Source: Prevotella sp. (lineage in GTDB: Bacteria; Bacteroidota; Bacteroidia; Bacteroidales; Bacteroidaceae). Taken from it: a DNA stretch of 5,035 bases. The DNA is taken from NCBI GenBank assembly GCA_017424205.1, contig JAFPAS010000048.1, positions 1 through 5,035 on the forward strand, read 5' to 3'. Shown here piece after piece: positions 1 through 5,035 of the stretch. The stretch's first letter is position 1. Every line of letters begins with the position of its first letter. Below the pieces are notes generated by a model. That model was not told the origin of the DNA. It did no database searches and worked only from the letters and a program-made list of their open reading frames with translations. A program made the position numbers and the translations under genes.

Positions 1-553
1 ATTGGCACAGCGATGTGATGCTGTATGCTTTGGTACGTTAGCTCAACGCAGCAAGCAATCTCGTGCAACTATATATGAATTCTTGGATGCTATGCCAGAC
101 AAATCTTTGCGCGTCTTTGATGCAAATATACGTCAGCATTATTTTACAGAGAATGTTATAACGGAATCGTTGAAAAGGTGTGACATATTGAAAGTGAATG
201 ATTCTGAACTTGATTTGTTCTGTTCTTTGTTTGGAATTGATGGACATGAAATAGAGACAAAATGTCGATTCTTGATAGAAGAATATTCACTTAGTATGGT
301 AATATTGACTTGTGGAGATAAAGGTAGCTATGTTATCACGAAAAACGAAGAGTCTTTTATACCTTCAATAATGGTGGATGTTGTAGATACTGTAGGAGCT
401 GGAGATTCGTTTACGGCAGCGTTTGTAGCGGCTGTACTTGACGGACGTTCGTTAATTGACGCGCATCGTTTTGCTGCAGCAGTCAGTGAATATGTATGCA
501 CACAGACAGGTGCAACTCCCCAATGGAATGACGTACTGATGAGTTTAAAATGA
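1..553 (+). CDS. PfkB-family carbohydrate kinase, fructokinase-like (3' part, cut by window edge)
   Basis: ATP-dependent sugar kinase of the PfkB/ribokinase superfamily, probably cytosolic. About 183 C-terminal residues are visible, so roughly 110 N-terminal residues of a ~295-aa family protein lie outside the window. The first codon in frame is TTG at 2-4, which I read as an internal leucine, not a start. Numbering from that codon, CFGTLAQRS (9-17), FDANIRQHYF (39-48) and LKVNDSEL (63-70) resemble bacterial fructokinases. DTVGAGDSF (129-137) is the second PfkB signature; GAGD supplies the anion hole and the catalytic base Asp135. The remaining C-terminal helices run to a TGA stop at 551-553. 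The lipoprotein gene follows after 22 bp on the same strand, so co-transcription is likely. Fructose is the best guess at substrate. Other PfkB sugars, including 2-keto-3-deoxygluconate, are not excluded because the substrate-binding N-terminus is missing. Confidence 0.9.
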   Translation, partial: LAQRCDAVCFGTLAQRSKQSRATIYEFLDAMPDKSLRVFDANIRQHYFTENVITESLKRCDILKVNDSELDLFCSLFGIDGHEIETKCRFLIEEYSLSMVILTCGDKGSYVITKNEESFIPSIMVDVVDTVGAGDSFTAAFVAAVLDGRSLIDAHRFAAAVSEYVCTQTGATPQWNDVLMSLK

Positions 554-575
554 TTAATCAACAAACAAATATCTT

Positions 576-959
576 ATGAAAAACTTTGCGATTTTATTAA
601 CTGTCTTAGTGTCAGTTGTTTTGTGTTCTTCATGTGGGTCCGCTCGTGGGACAATCAATAGTCTTCAAAATCTAAATGATGAGTTGAAATATAATTCGGA
701 ACGCTTCACTGCAGAAGATTGGCGTGATGCAAAAATGCGACTTGACAAAATTCAGAAAGATGTGAAGAAGTATGATTTTACCGATGAACAGTTGAAAGAG
801 ATAGGCGCTCTTACTGCCAGTTGTTATGTTTATATGGGAAAGAATACTCTGCAGTCAACATTTAAGGATATTCGTGACGCAGTGATTCAGGCACAAGGTG
901 CTGCTGACGAGATAAAGGCAATAATTGAAGAAGTGAAGAGGAACCGTCGTGACAAATAG
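576..959 (+). CDS. Small predicted lipoprotein of unknown function
   Basis: A 127-aa protein with a lipoprotein-type signal: Lys2, a hydrophobic stretch at about 4-16, then CSSC with Cys20 as the probable lipidated residue. The -3 residue is Cys, not the usual Leu/Val, but an SSC-G ending is common in Bacteroidota lipoproteins. The residues after Cys20 (GSARG) lack an acidic surface-export signal, so a periplasm-facing location is the simpler inference. The mature part is charged and mostly helical: an FTAEDWRDAKMRLDKI stretch (44-59), a YDFTDEQLKEIGAL stretch (66-79), and a heptad-like C-terminal helix (about 95-123) ending in a basic KRNRRDK tail. The W-containing and FTDEQ-IG segments recall small Bacteroidota lipoproteins annotated as domains of unknown function (possibly DUF6565), recalled from memory and unchecked. 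It probably shares a transcript with the upstream kinase gene. No enzymatic motif is seen. Confidence 0.8.
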   Translation: MKNFAILLTVLVSVVLCSSCGSARGTINSLQNLNDELKYNSERFTAEDWRDAKMRLDKIQKDVKKYDFTDEQLKEIGALTASCYVYMGKNTLQSTFKDIRDAVIQAQGAADEIKAIIEEVKRNRRDK

Positions 960-970
960 ATGTGCGATGT

Positions 971-1771
971 TTACGAATCGTCTGCACCTAATCCGAAGAG
1001 TGCAAAATCACCGCGCATAGGGTCGTCAGGAAATACTTCTGCAAGACGTGCCGACAGCCGGACAGCGTTAGACATAGATGTTGCGGTTGAGGTTATCAGA
1101 TTCATTCGTTTGGCTTCCTGTATGACATGGGTATCCATTGGTATAATTAATGTTTTACGGTCAATAATATCTGACCATATTCCTATGTCAACAGGCGAGT
1201 TGTTTCTAACCATCCAGCGCAGGAACATGCATACCCGTTTGCAACTTGAACGAGTGTCTTGCGGTATCACTCCTTTCGAACCGTTTTCCCTAAACCATCT
1301 TGTAATAGATTCGATAGCATCAATTGCGTGTATTGTTTCTTCTTGTTGGATGTTTTGTTCAACAAGAAGAAATTTTTTTATAGACCCGTATTGTTCTATC
1401 ATAGAGGCTAATGCTTCAAGGAATTGATTGTATGTGTCATATGAGTATAGCCTATAAAATGAATCTGCAGAATGTGGAATAATATTTTCAAATTCGCGAC
1501 GGACAAGCCATTGGCTAACAATTTCTTTGCTGCAGATTTGTTCTCTATTTGCGAAGCTGCGGATATCGTCAAGCAGTAATTGTATTTTTTTCATGAATTG
1601 CTTGCGCGAACCATAGCTGAGTGATGAGGCAATAAACGCTATCAGCTCTTTATTTTCTACACCATCAATTTGATGCATGAACCAACTGGGGTCACCTTTT
1701 ATAAAGTCTGTTGTTTCGTATTTGTCTGCTAAACCTCGTAGCTTGCAGTCTATGTTTTGTTTTGCTGGCAT
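971..1771 (-). CDS. TIGR02757/DUF2400 family protein
   Basis: A 266-aa protein close to full family length. Family landmarks appear in order: a GDP segment followed by F-x-H (26-33), IAFIASSLSYGSRKQ (44-58), LRWMVR (184-189) followed by VDIGIW (194-199), IIPMDTHV (209-216) and DFALFGLG (255-262). The PMDTHV motif resembles the P-x-DTHV segment of HhH-GPD DNA glycosylases such as endonuclease III, which suggests a distant relation. I know of no established biochemical role, so none is assigned. The ATG at 1771 is preceded by an A-rich stretch (seven A on the coding strand) typical of Bacteroidota starts. The gene begins 9 bp after the stop of the oxidoreductase gene and is probably its operon partner. 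Its stop lies 11 bp from the stop of the convergent lipoprotein gene. Confidence 0.9.
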   Translation of the reverse strand: MPAKQNIDCKLRGLADKYETTDFIKGDPSWFMHQIDGVENKELIAFIASSLSYGSRKQFMKKIQLLLDDIRSFANREQICSKEIVSQWLVRREFENIIPHSADSFYRLYSYDTYNQFLEALASMIEQYGSIKKFLLVEQNIQQEETIHAIDAIESITRWFRENGSKGVIPQDTRSSCKRVCMFLRWMVRNNSPVDIGIWSDIIDRKTLIIPMDTHVIQEAKRMNLITSTATSMSNAVRLSARLAEVFPDDPMRGDFALFGLGADDS

Positions 1772-1780
1772 TTTTTTATA

Positions 1781-2758
1781 TTATATCTTGTCGTTTGGAT
1801 ATATTACCCCCCATTCTTTTCTTATAGCATCCATCTGCTTCATTATGTCTATGATTTCTGCATGAGGCATCATTGGTGATTCTGTCAGTCCGCATTCTAT
1901 GCAACGACGGCATTCCATAACCTGATATTCATATCCGGTTATCATGTCGTAAGGCTTGCGATATGTCTCAACCAGTTCGTAATTACGGTATACTTCAATA
2001 AGTTCCGGACAGTTGACGTTATCAATGCGTATGTAGCCTTCTGTTCCGCTGATAATGCCTTGTCTGTCGTTAAGGCATAATGCTCCTGACTGGAGATTAG
2101 CCATGCGTCCATTGGCATATGTTAGTGAAATGCTTTCATGCATATCAACTCCTGAGGGTGAGATGATTGGATTAGAAACTGTACGGACAATATCTGTACC
2201 GAAGTACATTCGGGCAAAATTTAGTGTGTATACTCCGAGATCAAGCAACGCACCTCCACATAGTTCTGGCACAACTATACGTTTCTTCTGTTCCATCGAA
2301 TAGCATAGGGTAGCTGTGAGAACGCGTGGTGTGCCAATTATTCCGCTATCCATTATTTCTTTTACTTTCTTTGATAGTGGCATATATCGAGTCCATATTG
2401 CCTCTGCAATGAAGATATTTCTGCTTCGTGCTTCATTTATAAGCTGTTCTGCTTCTTGTGCATTGGCAGTGAAAGCCTTTTCGACAAGCACAGGCTTGTT
2501 GTTTCTGATGGCAAGAAGCGCGTGCTCATAGTGGTGAGAGTGAGGCGTAGCTACATATACGAGGTCGATGTTTTCATCTTTTACAAGATCTTCATAACTT
2601 CCGTATGCTTTGCTTATACCCCATTTTTGTGCAAATGCTTCGGCTTTTTCAAATGAGCGTGATGCTATGGCATGTATACAGTAGTCTTCTGCATGAGCAA
2701 GTGTTGACGCCATTTTGTCTGCTATCCAACCTGCTCCTATAATTCCTAATTTGAACAT
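1781..2758 (-). CDS. Gfo/Idh/MocA-family NAD(P)-dependent oxidoreductase
   Basis: A 325-aa cytosolic dehydrogenase of the usual family length. The N-terminal Rossmann fold shows the dinucleotide motif GIIGAGWIA (5-13), then VYVATPHSHHYEHA (67-80) and VEKAFTAN (92-99). Lys94 is the conserved lysine of the family's EKP motif, here EKA. The C-terminal domain contains AEAIWTRYMP (118-127) and GGALLDLGVYTLNF (168-181). These segments match the subgroup related to dimeric dihydrodiol dehydrogenase and sugar oxidoreductases (typically EA-W-TRF-P and GGALLDLG-Y). The C-terminus (YEYQVMECRRCIECGL, then ESPMMPHAEII) is the usual family ending. The natural substrate is probably a sugar or cyclic polyol but cannot be read from sequence. 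It is the first gene of a probable two-gene unit with the DUF2400 gene. I found no convincing promoter box in the 90 bp upstream, and no Shine-Dalgarno motif before the ATG. Confidence 0.92.
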   Translation of the reverse strand: MFKLGIIGAGWIADKMASTLAHAEDYCIHAIASRSFEKAEAFAQKWGISKAYGSYEDLVKDENIDLVYVATPHSHHYEHALLAIRNNKPVLVEKAFTANAQEAEQLINEARSRNIFIAEAIWTRYMPLSKKVKEIMDSGIIGTPRVLTATLCYSMEQKKRIVVPELCGGALLDLGVYTLNFARMYFGTDIVRTVSNPIISPSGVDMHESISLTYANGRMANLQSGALCLNDRQGIISGTEGYIRIDNVNCPELIEVYRNYELVETYRKPYDMITGYEYQVMECRRCIECGLTESPMMPHAEIIDIMKQMDAIRKEWGVIYPNDKI

Positions 2759-2850
2759 TCTGTAGTGTTATGTTTAAGTATATGTCTGCTTTATTGCTGG
2801 TGTTGTGTGCTTTCTATTATCCGCAATGCCTGTTGCATGTGCTTATAAAC

Positions 2851-2925
2851 AAAAGAATCTCTAATTCGATAGTCTGCGATGATGTCATTATGTATCTTCG
2901 CATTCCTCGAATTAGAGATTCTTTT
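2851..2925 (-). terminator. Long perfect hairpin after uxaB, likely bidirectional-type terminator
   Basis: Two 19-bp arms (2851-2869 and 2907-2925) are perfect inverted complements, separated by a 37-nt loop. The structure starts 13 bp beyond the uxaB stop codon. On the uxaB transcript the stem is followed by TTTTGTTTAT, an imperfect U-tract. On the + strand the stem runs into six or more T. Position and U-tracts support Rho-independent termination of uxaB. The loop can form a further 5-bp helix (2875-2879 with 2898-2902). The stem is A/T-rich and the loop is long for a classical terminator, so a small palindromic repeat element is an alternative. Confidence 0.65.
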
Positions 2926-2938
2926 TTATGTTGTGAGA

Positions 2939-4423
2939 TTAGAGGATAGACTTAACAGTCTCAACCATGCCCTTAGTCTGGATGTCGTTCAGGAAGCCCT
3001 CGACCATATCTGTAAGTCCAGGTACGGTATTGATGTCTCCGTGCTCGCCCCAGATCCAGTCTGCTCCAAGTACGCCTTCTGCCACTTTGCGTGTGTCGCC
3101 AGTTGCCCAGAGTTCTGTAAGGAGATCCATAATCTTCTGATCGTCATTTGGCTGGATAGGTGCGCCATCAGCACGTGTTCCACCCTTGTAGTATGTGATG
3201 ATAGCTGCAAGACCAAGTACAAGACCCTTTGGAAGTTCACCCTTGCGCTCAAGATATATCTTAACTCCAGGGAGATCACGAGCCTGGAATTTAGGGAATG
3301 AGTTGAGCATGATAGATGTTACCTGGTGGTCAACGTATGGGTTGTCGAAGCGCTCGAGCACGTCAGCTGCAAACTGCTGCAGTTCTTCCATTGGGAGGTT
3401 GAGAGTCTGCATGAGCTCGTCATACTGTACTTTCTTGATGTATGGACCTACTACTGGGTCATGGAGAGCATCGCGTACGATGTTGATGCCAGAAAGGTAT
3501 GCTACAGGAGAGAGTACTGTGTGAGGACCGTTAAGGAGAGTTACCTTTCTCTCATGGTATGGAGCCTCAGACTCAGCGATAAGAACATGTAGTCCAGCCT
3601 TCTCTGCTGGGAATTCTGCACGAAGCTCCTCTACAGTCATGTTTGTTGGACGCTCGATTACCCAGAGGTGGAAGATTTCAGCCTGAACAACGAGGTTGTC
3701 CTTGTAGCCGATAGTCTCCTGAATCTGTGCGATGTCCTTGCGTGGGAATCCTGGCACGATGCGGTCAACGAGTGTAGCACAAACATAGTTGTATTTCTCT
3801 ACCCACTCCTTGAATCCCTCGTAGTCAGCACCGAAGTCGTCCTTCCAGAGTTCTACATACTTATTGATGCAGTCCTTGAGATGGTGTCCGTTGAGGAATA
3901 TAAGTTCGCAAGGCATGATGATGAATCCCTTCTTAGGGTCGCCATTAAATGTCTGGTAGCGGCGGTACATGAGCTGTACGAGTTTGCCTGGGTATGAAGA
4001 AGCAGGAGCATCAGAGAGCTTGCATGAAGGGTCGAAAGCAATACCAGCCTCAGTTGTGTTAGAGATAACGAATCTCATCTCTGGCTGTTCTGCCAGTGCC
4101 ATGAATGCCCAGTTCTGTGCGTATGGGTCAATGCCACGGCTGATAACGTCGATACGTGTCAGTTCGTTTACTGGCTCGCCATTCTGACGGCCCTGAAGAT
4201 TCACGTGATAGAGACAGTCCTGTCCGTTTAGCCATTGTACCATACCGCGGTCGATAGGCTGTACGACTACAACAGATGCGTTGAAGTTTGTCTTCTGGTT
4301 AGTGTTGTAGATAATCCAATCAACAAAGGCACGAAGGAAGTTGCCTTCACCAAACTGGATAATCTTCTCTGGAGCTGTACTCTTTGGAGCAGTCAGCTTG
4401 TTAAGCGATTTTAATTGTGACAT
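2939..4423 (-). CDS. uxaB: Tagaturonate reductase (altronate oxidoreductase)
   Basis: Reduces D-tagaturonate to D-altronate with NADH (EC 1.1.1.58), the second step of the isomerase pathway for D-galacturonate, in the cytosol. The 494-aa product is close in length to Escherichia coli UxaB and shares many segments with it: IIQFGEGNFLRAFVDW (21-36), MRFVISNTTEAGI (116-128), SYPGKL (143-148), PCEL (171-174) and ATLVDRIVPGFPR (216-228). The KVTLLNGPHT segment (293-302) carries Lys293, Asn298 and His301 with the K-x4-N-x2-H spacing of the catalytic residues of the mannitol dehydrogenase family. The FGEGNF motif is the dinucleotide-binding region. The C-terminal helical domain is complete, with a TAA stop at 2941-2939. 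The gene appears monocistronic, with a terminator-like hairpin downstream and its own candidate promoter. Codons look more GC-rich and biased than in the neighbouring genes, consistent with high expression. Other galacturonate genes are absent from the window. Confidence 0.95.
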   Translation of the reverse strand: MSQLKSLNKLTAPKSTAPEKIIQFGEGNFLRAFVDWIIYNTNQKTNFNASVVVVQPIDRGMVQWLNGQDCLYHVNLQGRQNGEPVNELTRIDVISRGIDPYAQNWAFMALAEQPEMRFVISNTTEAGIAFDPSCKLSDAPASSYPGKLVQLMYRRYQTFNGDPKKGFIIMPCELIFLNGHHLKDCINKYVELWKDDFGADYEGFKEWVEKYNYVCATLVDRIVPGFPRKDIAQIQETIGYKDNLVVQAEIFHLWVIERPTNMTVEELRAEFPAEKAGLHVLIAESEAPYHERKVTLLNGPHTVLSPVAYLSGINIVRDALHDPVVGPYIKKVQYDELMQTLNLPMEELQQFAADVLERFDNPYVDHQVTSIMLNSFPKFQARDLPGVKIYLERKGELPKGLVLGLAAIITYYKGGTRADGAPIQPNDDQKIMDLLTELWATGDTRKVAEGVLGADWIWGEHGDINTVPGLTDMVEGFLNDIQTKGMVETVKSIL

Positions 4424-4469
4424 AATATTAAACTTTTTTATATTAAATATTTGGTTATCAAAGTTTCTG

Positions 4470-4477
4470 CAAATTTA
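4470..4477 (-). promoter_or_regulatory. Candidate Bacteroidota -7 promoter box for uxaB
   Basis: On the - strand this reads TAAATTTG followed by C, an exact match to the Bacteroidota sigma-ABfr -7 consensus TAnnTTTG. It sits 46 bp before the uxaB ATG, which would give a 5' leader of roughly 40 nt. No TTTG-type -33 element is visible at the usual spacing, so the promoter would be weak or activator-dependent if real. The sequence between box and ATG is A/T-rich with a run of six A and no Shine-Dalgarno motif. Confidence 0.45.
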
Positions 4478-4536
4478 CTAAAATTAATTATGATAGTTGT
4501 TTCTGTGATGTTTTATTATTGCCGATTTATGATATT

Positions 4537-4794
4537 TTAACGCATGCGAAAAATCTTTGCCCCCTCTGTGGCAATATAAATGCGTATTTTCTTTTTTAAT
4601 GCATAATCTGCCTTGATATTCTTTTTTTTCTGTAAGCCTGAGCGCCCCTCTGATTGATAACTATGCCATAATACACGAAGGCGATCCCCATTTATTCTGT
4701 ACTTCACATGGATTGAATGAATGGAACTACCGTCTTGAATCATATGCATGTACTTCAAACACTCTACATAACCTTTTTTCCCCCTTTTGGACAT
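4537..4794 (-). pseudogene. Truncated IS150-type OrfA (helix-turn-helix transposase subunit)
   Basis: An 85-aa reading frame corresponding to about the first half of an IS150-type OrfA, usually about 170 aa. The N-terminus MSKRGKKGY, a helix-turn-helix of about residues 10-48, the SYQSEGRSGLQKKK linker (45-58) and KADYALKKKI (61-70) follow the IS150 OrfA order (MSK..., W-x-Y-x-x-x-G-x-x-GL-x-x-K, ADPELRIKV). After about residue 75 the similarity stops and the frame ends in a TAA at 4539-4537, so the second helix-turn-helix, the leucine zipper and the frameshift site into orfB are missing. The full protein would bind the element's ends. This fragment keeps only one DNA-binding unit and no DDE catalytic domain, so it cannot transpose alone. 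Whether it is still expressed is unknown. An A8 tract on the coding strand lies mid-gene (4622-4629). Confidence 0.65.
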
Positions 4795-4799
4795 AATAA

Positions 4800-4834
4800 A
4801 ACCCCGAAAGTTTTTTTGTCTGACTTTCGGGGTT
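4800..4834 (-). terminator. Hairpin inside the IS end, terminator-like, upstream of orfA
   Basis: A perfect 12-bp stem (4800-4811 with 4823-4834) includes a CCCCGAAAG/CTTTCGGGG core and has an 11-nt loop. On the - strand it is followed by TTTTATT and then, 5 bp after the stem, the orfA ATG. It overlaps the terminal repeat of the insertion sequence. A hairpin here could stop transcription entering the element from outside or sequester the orfA start in read-through RNA, a known strategy among insertion sequences. The function is inferred; the pairing is seen directly. Confidence 0.6.
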
Positions 4835-4841
4835 CACTTCA

Positions 4842-5035
4842 CAGACATCCTCCGCTTTTTATTAAAGATGAAAGTAATAATTATAACATTATAATTCGAA
4901 AGTCAGCTTAGCAGGAATTTGTCAAGGGTAATAATATAAGGAATTGGCCTTGATACAGTTCAGCTTTCACTACTTACGCTGCAGATTACACTCTCGGAAT
5001 ATAGTTATGATATAGTTCAATCTGCATTATCGACG
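4842..5035. other. Non-coding stretch at right edge with small inverted repeats
   Basis: No gene is recognisable here. A frame open on the + strand from 4940 to the edge has no ATG, GTG or TTG start, and the other frames are broken by stops. It contains a 7-bp A/T palindrome (4879-4885 with 4890-4896), an 8-bp inverted repeat TGCAGATT/AATCTGCA (4980-4987 with 5019-5026), and a 10-bp inverted copy of part of the IS end (4897-4906). No tRNA-like cloverleaf is evident. Confidence 0.5.

Larger units (their letters stand above)
4537..4841 (-). mobile_element. Remnant of an IS3-family (IS150-group) insertion sequence
   Basis: One end and the first half of orfA of an IS150-group element remain. Read on the - strand from 4841, the end begins TGAAGTGAACCCC and continues CGAAAGTCAGAC. 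Over 24 positions it lines up without gaps with the IS150 terminus as I recall it, sharing TG, TG, ACCC, GT and GAC at matching positions. The orfA start lies 47 bp inside this end, about where it lies in IS150. The rest of orfA, all of orfB and the other end are absent: the sequence next runs into the uxaB promoter region. The exact inner breakpoint is uncertain; 4537 is simply the end of the reading frame. Confidence 0.65.

Noticed and set aside
2..4. TTG as a start codon for the PfkB kinase
   Set aside because: The visible protein begins well inside the PfkB fold, missing about 110 residues, so the frame most likely continues beyond the window edge.
960..1427. 155-aa + strand frame beginning directly after the lipoprotein gene
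   Set aside because: It lies antisense to the DUF2400 gene, whose conserved motifs clearly mark the - strand as coding; the + frame shows no family features.
2759..2850. Promoter for the oxidoreductase operon
   Set aside because: No TAnnTTTG box with an appropriate upstream element was found on the - strand; the nearest candidate, TATACTTA, has two mismatches.
3668..3997. 109-aa and similar + strand frames within uxaB
   Set aside because: They are shadows of the strongly conserved - strand uxaB frame.
4622..4629. A8 tract in orfA as a programmed frameshift site
   Set aside because: IS3-family frameshifting occurs at the orfA/orfB overlap near the end of orfA; this run is in the linker after the first helix-turn-helix and both sides align in the same frame.
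4940..5035. Start of a gene running off the right edge on the + strand
   Set aside because: The frame is open for 32 codons but has no ATG, GTG or TTG start and no recognisable protein signature.
1..5035. CRISPR array, tRNA or rRNA gene
   Set aside because: No regularly spaced repeats and no tRNA- or rRNA-like segments were seen on either strand.

Overview
The window looks like ordinary chromosomal DNA from a Bacteroidota, most likely a Prevotella- or Bacteroides-like member of the Bacteroidales. Reasons: moderately low GC; start codons preceded by A/T-rich sequence instead of clear Shine-Dalgarno motifs; a TAnnTTTG-type -7 box upstream of the uxaB-like gene; and the protein families present (a fructokinase-like PfkB kinase, a small lipoprotein, a TIGR02757/DUF2400 protein, a UxaB homologue). 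The lineage is inferred from style and not proven.

Layout. The + strand carries the 3' part of a PfkB sugar kinase, cut by the left edge (1-553), followed after 22 bp by a 127-aa predicted lipoprotein (576-959). Only 11 bp further on, a - strand pair ends head-on against it: a Gfo/Idh/MocA oxidoreductase (2758-1781) followed after 9 bp by a TIGR02757/DUF2400 protein (1771-971). Upstream of that pair is a 180-bp gap holding a very regular hairpin with perfect 19-bp arms (2851-2925). It lies just past the stop of the next - strand gene, a 494-aa tagaturonate reductase (uxaB, 4423-2939). A candidate Bacteroidota promoter box precedes uxaB. Right of it lies a fragment of an IS3-family, IS150-group insertion sequence (about 4537-4841) that keeps its outer end, an end-proximal hairpin and the first half of orfA. 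The last ~190 bp hold no recognisable gene, only small inverted repeats.

Function. The only clear pathway gene is uxaB, which reduces D-tagaturonate to D-altronate in the isomerase route of galacturonate (pectin) use. Its partners uxaC, uxaA and kdgK are not in this window. The PfkB kinase and the Gfo/Idh/MocA enzyme also fit sugar metabolism, but their substrates cannot be read from sequence. I see no evidence of a novel multi-gene system. The most notable items are the IS150-group remnant next to the uxaB promoter, the long perfect hairpin between uxaB and the oxidoreductase gene, and the nearly touching convergent gene ends.
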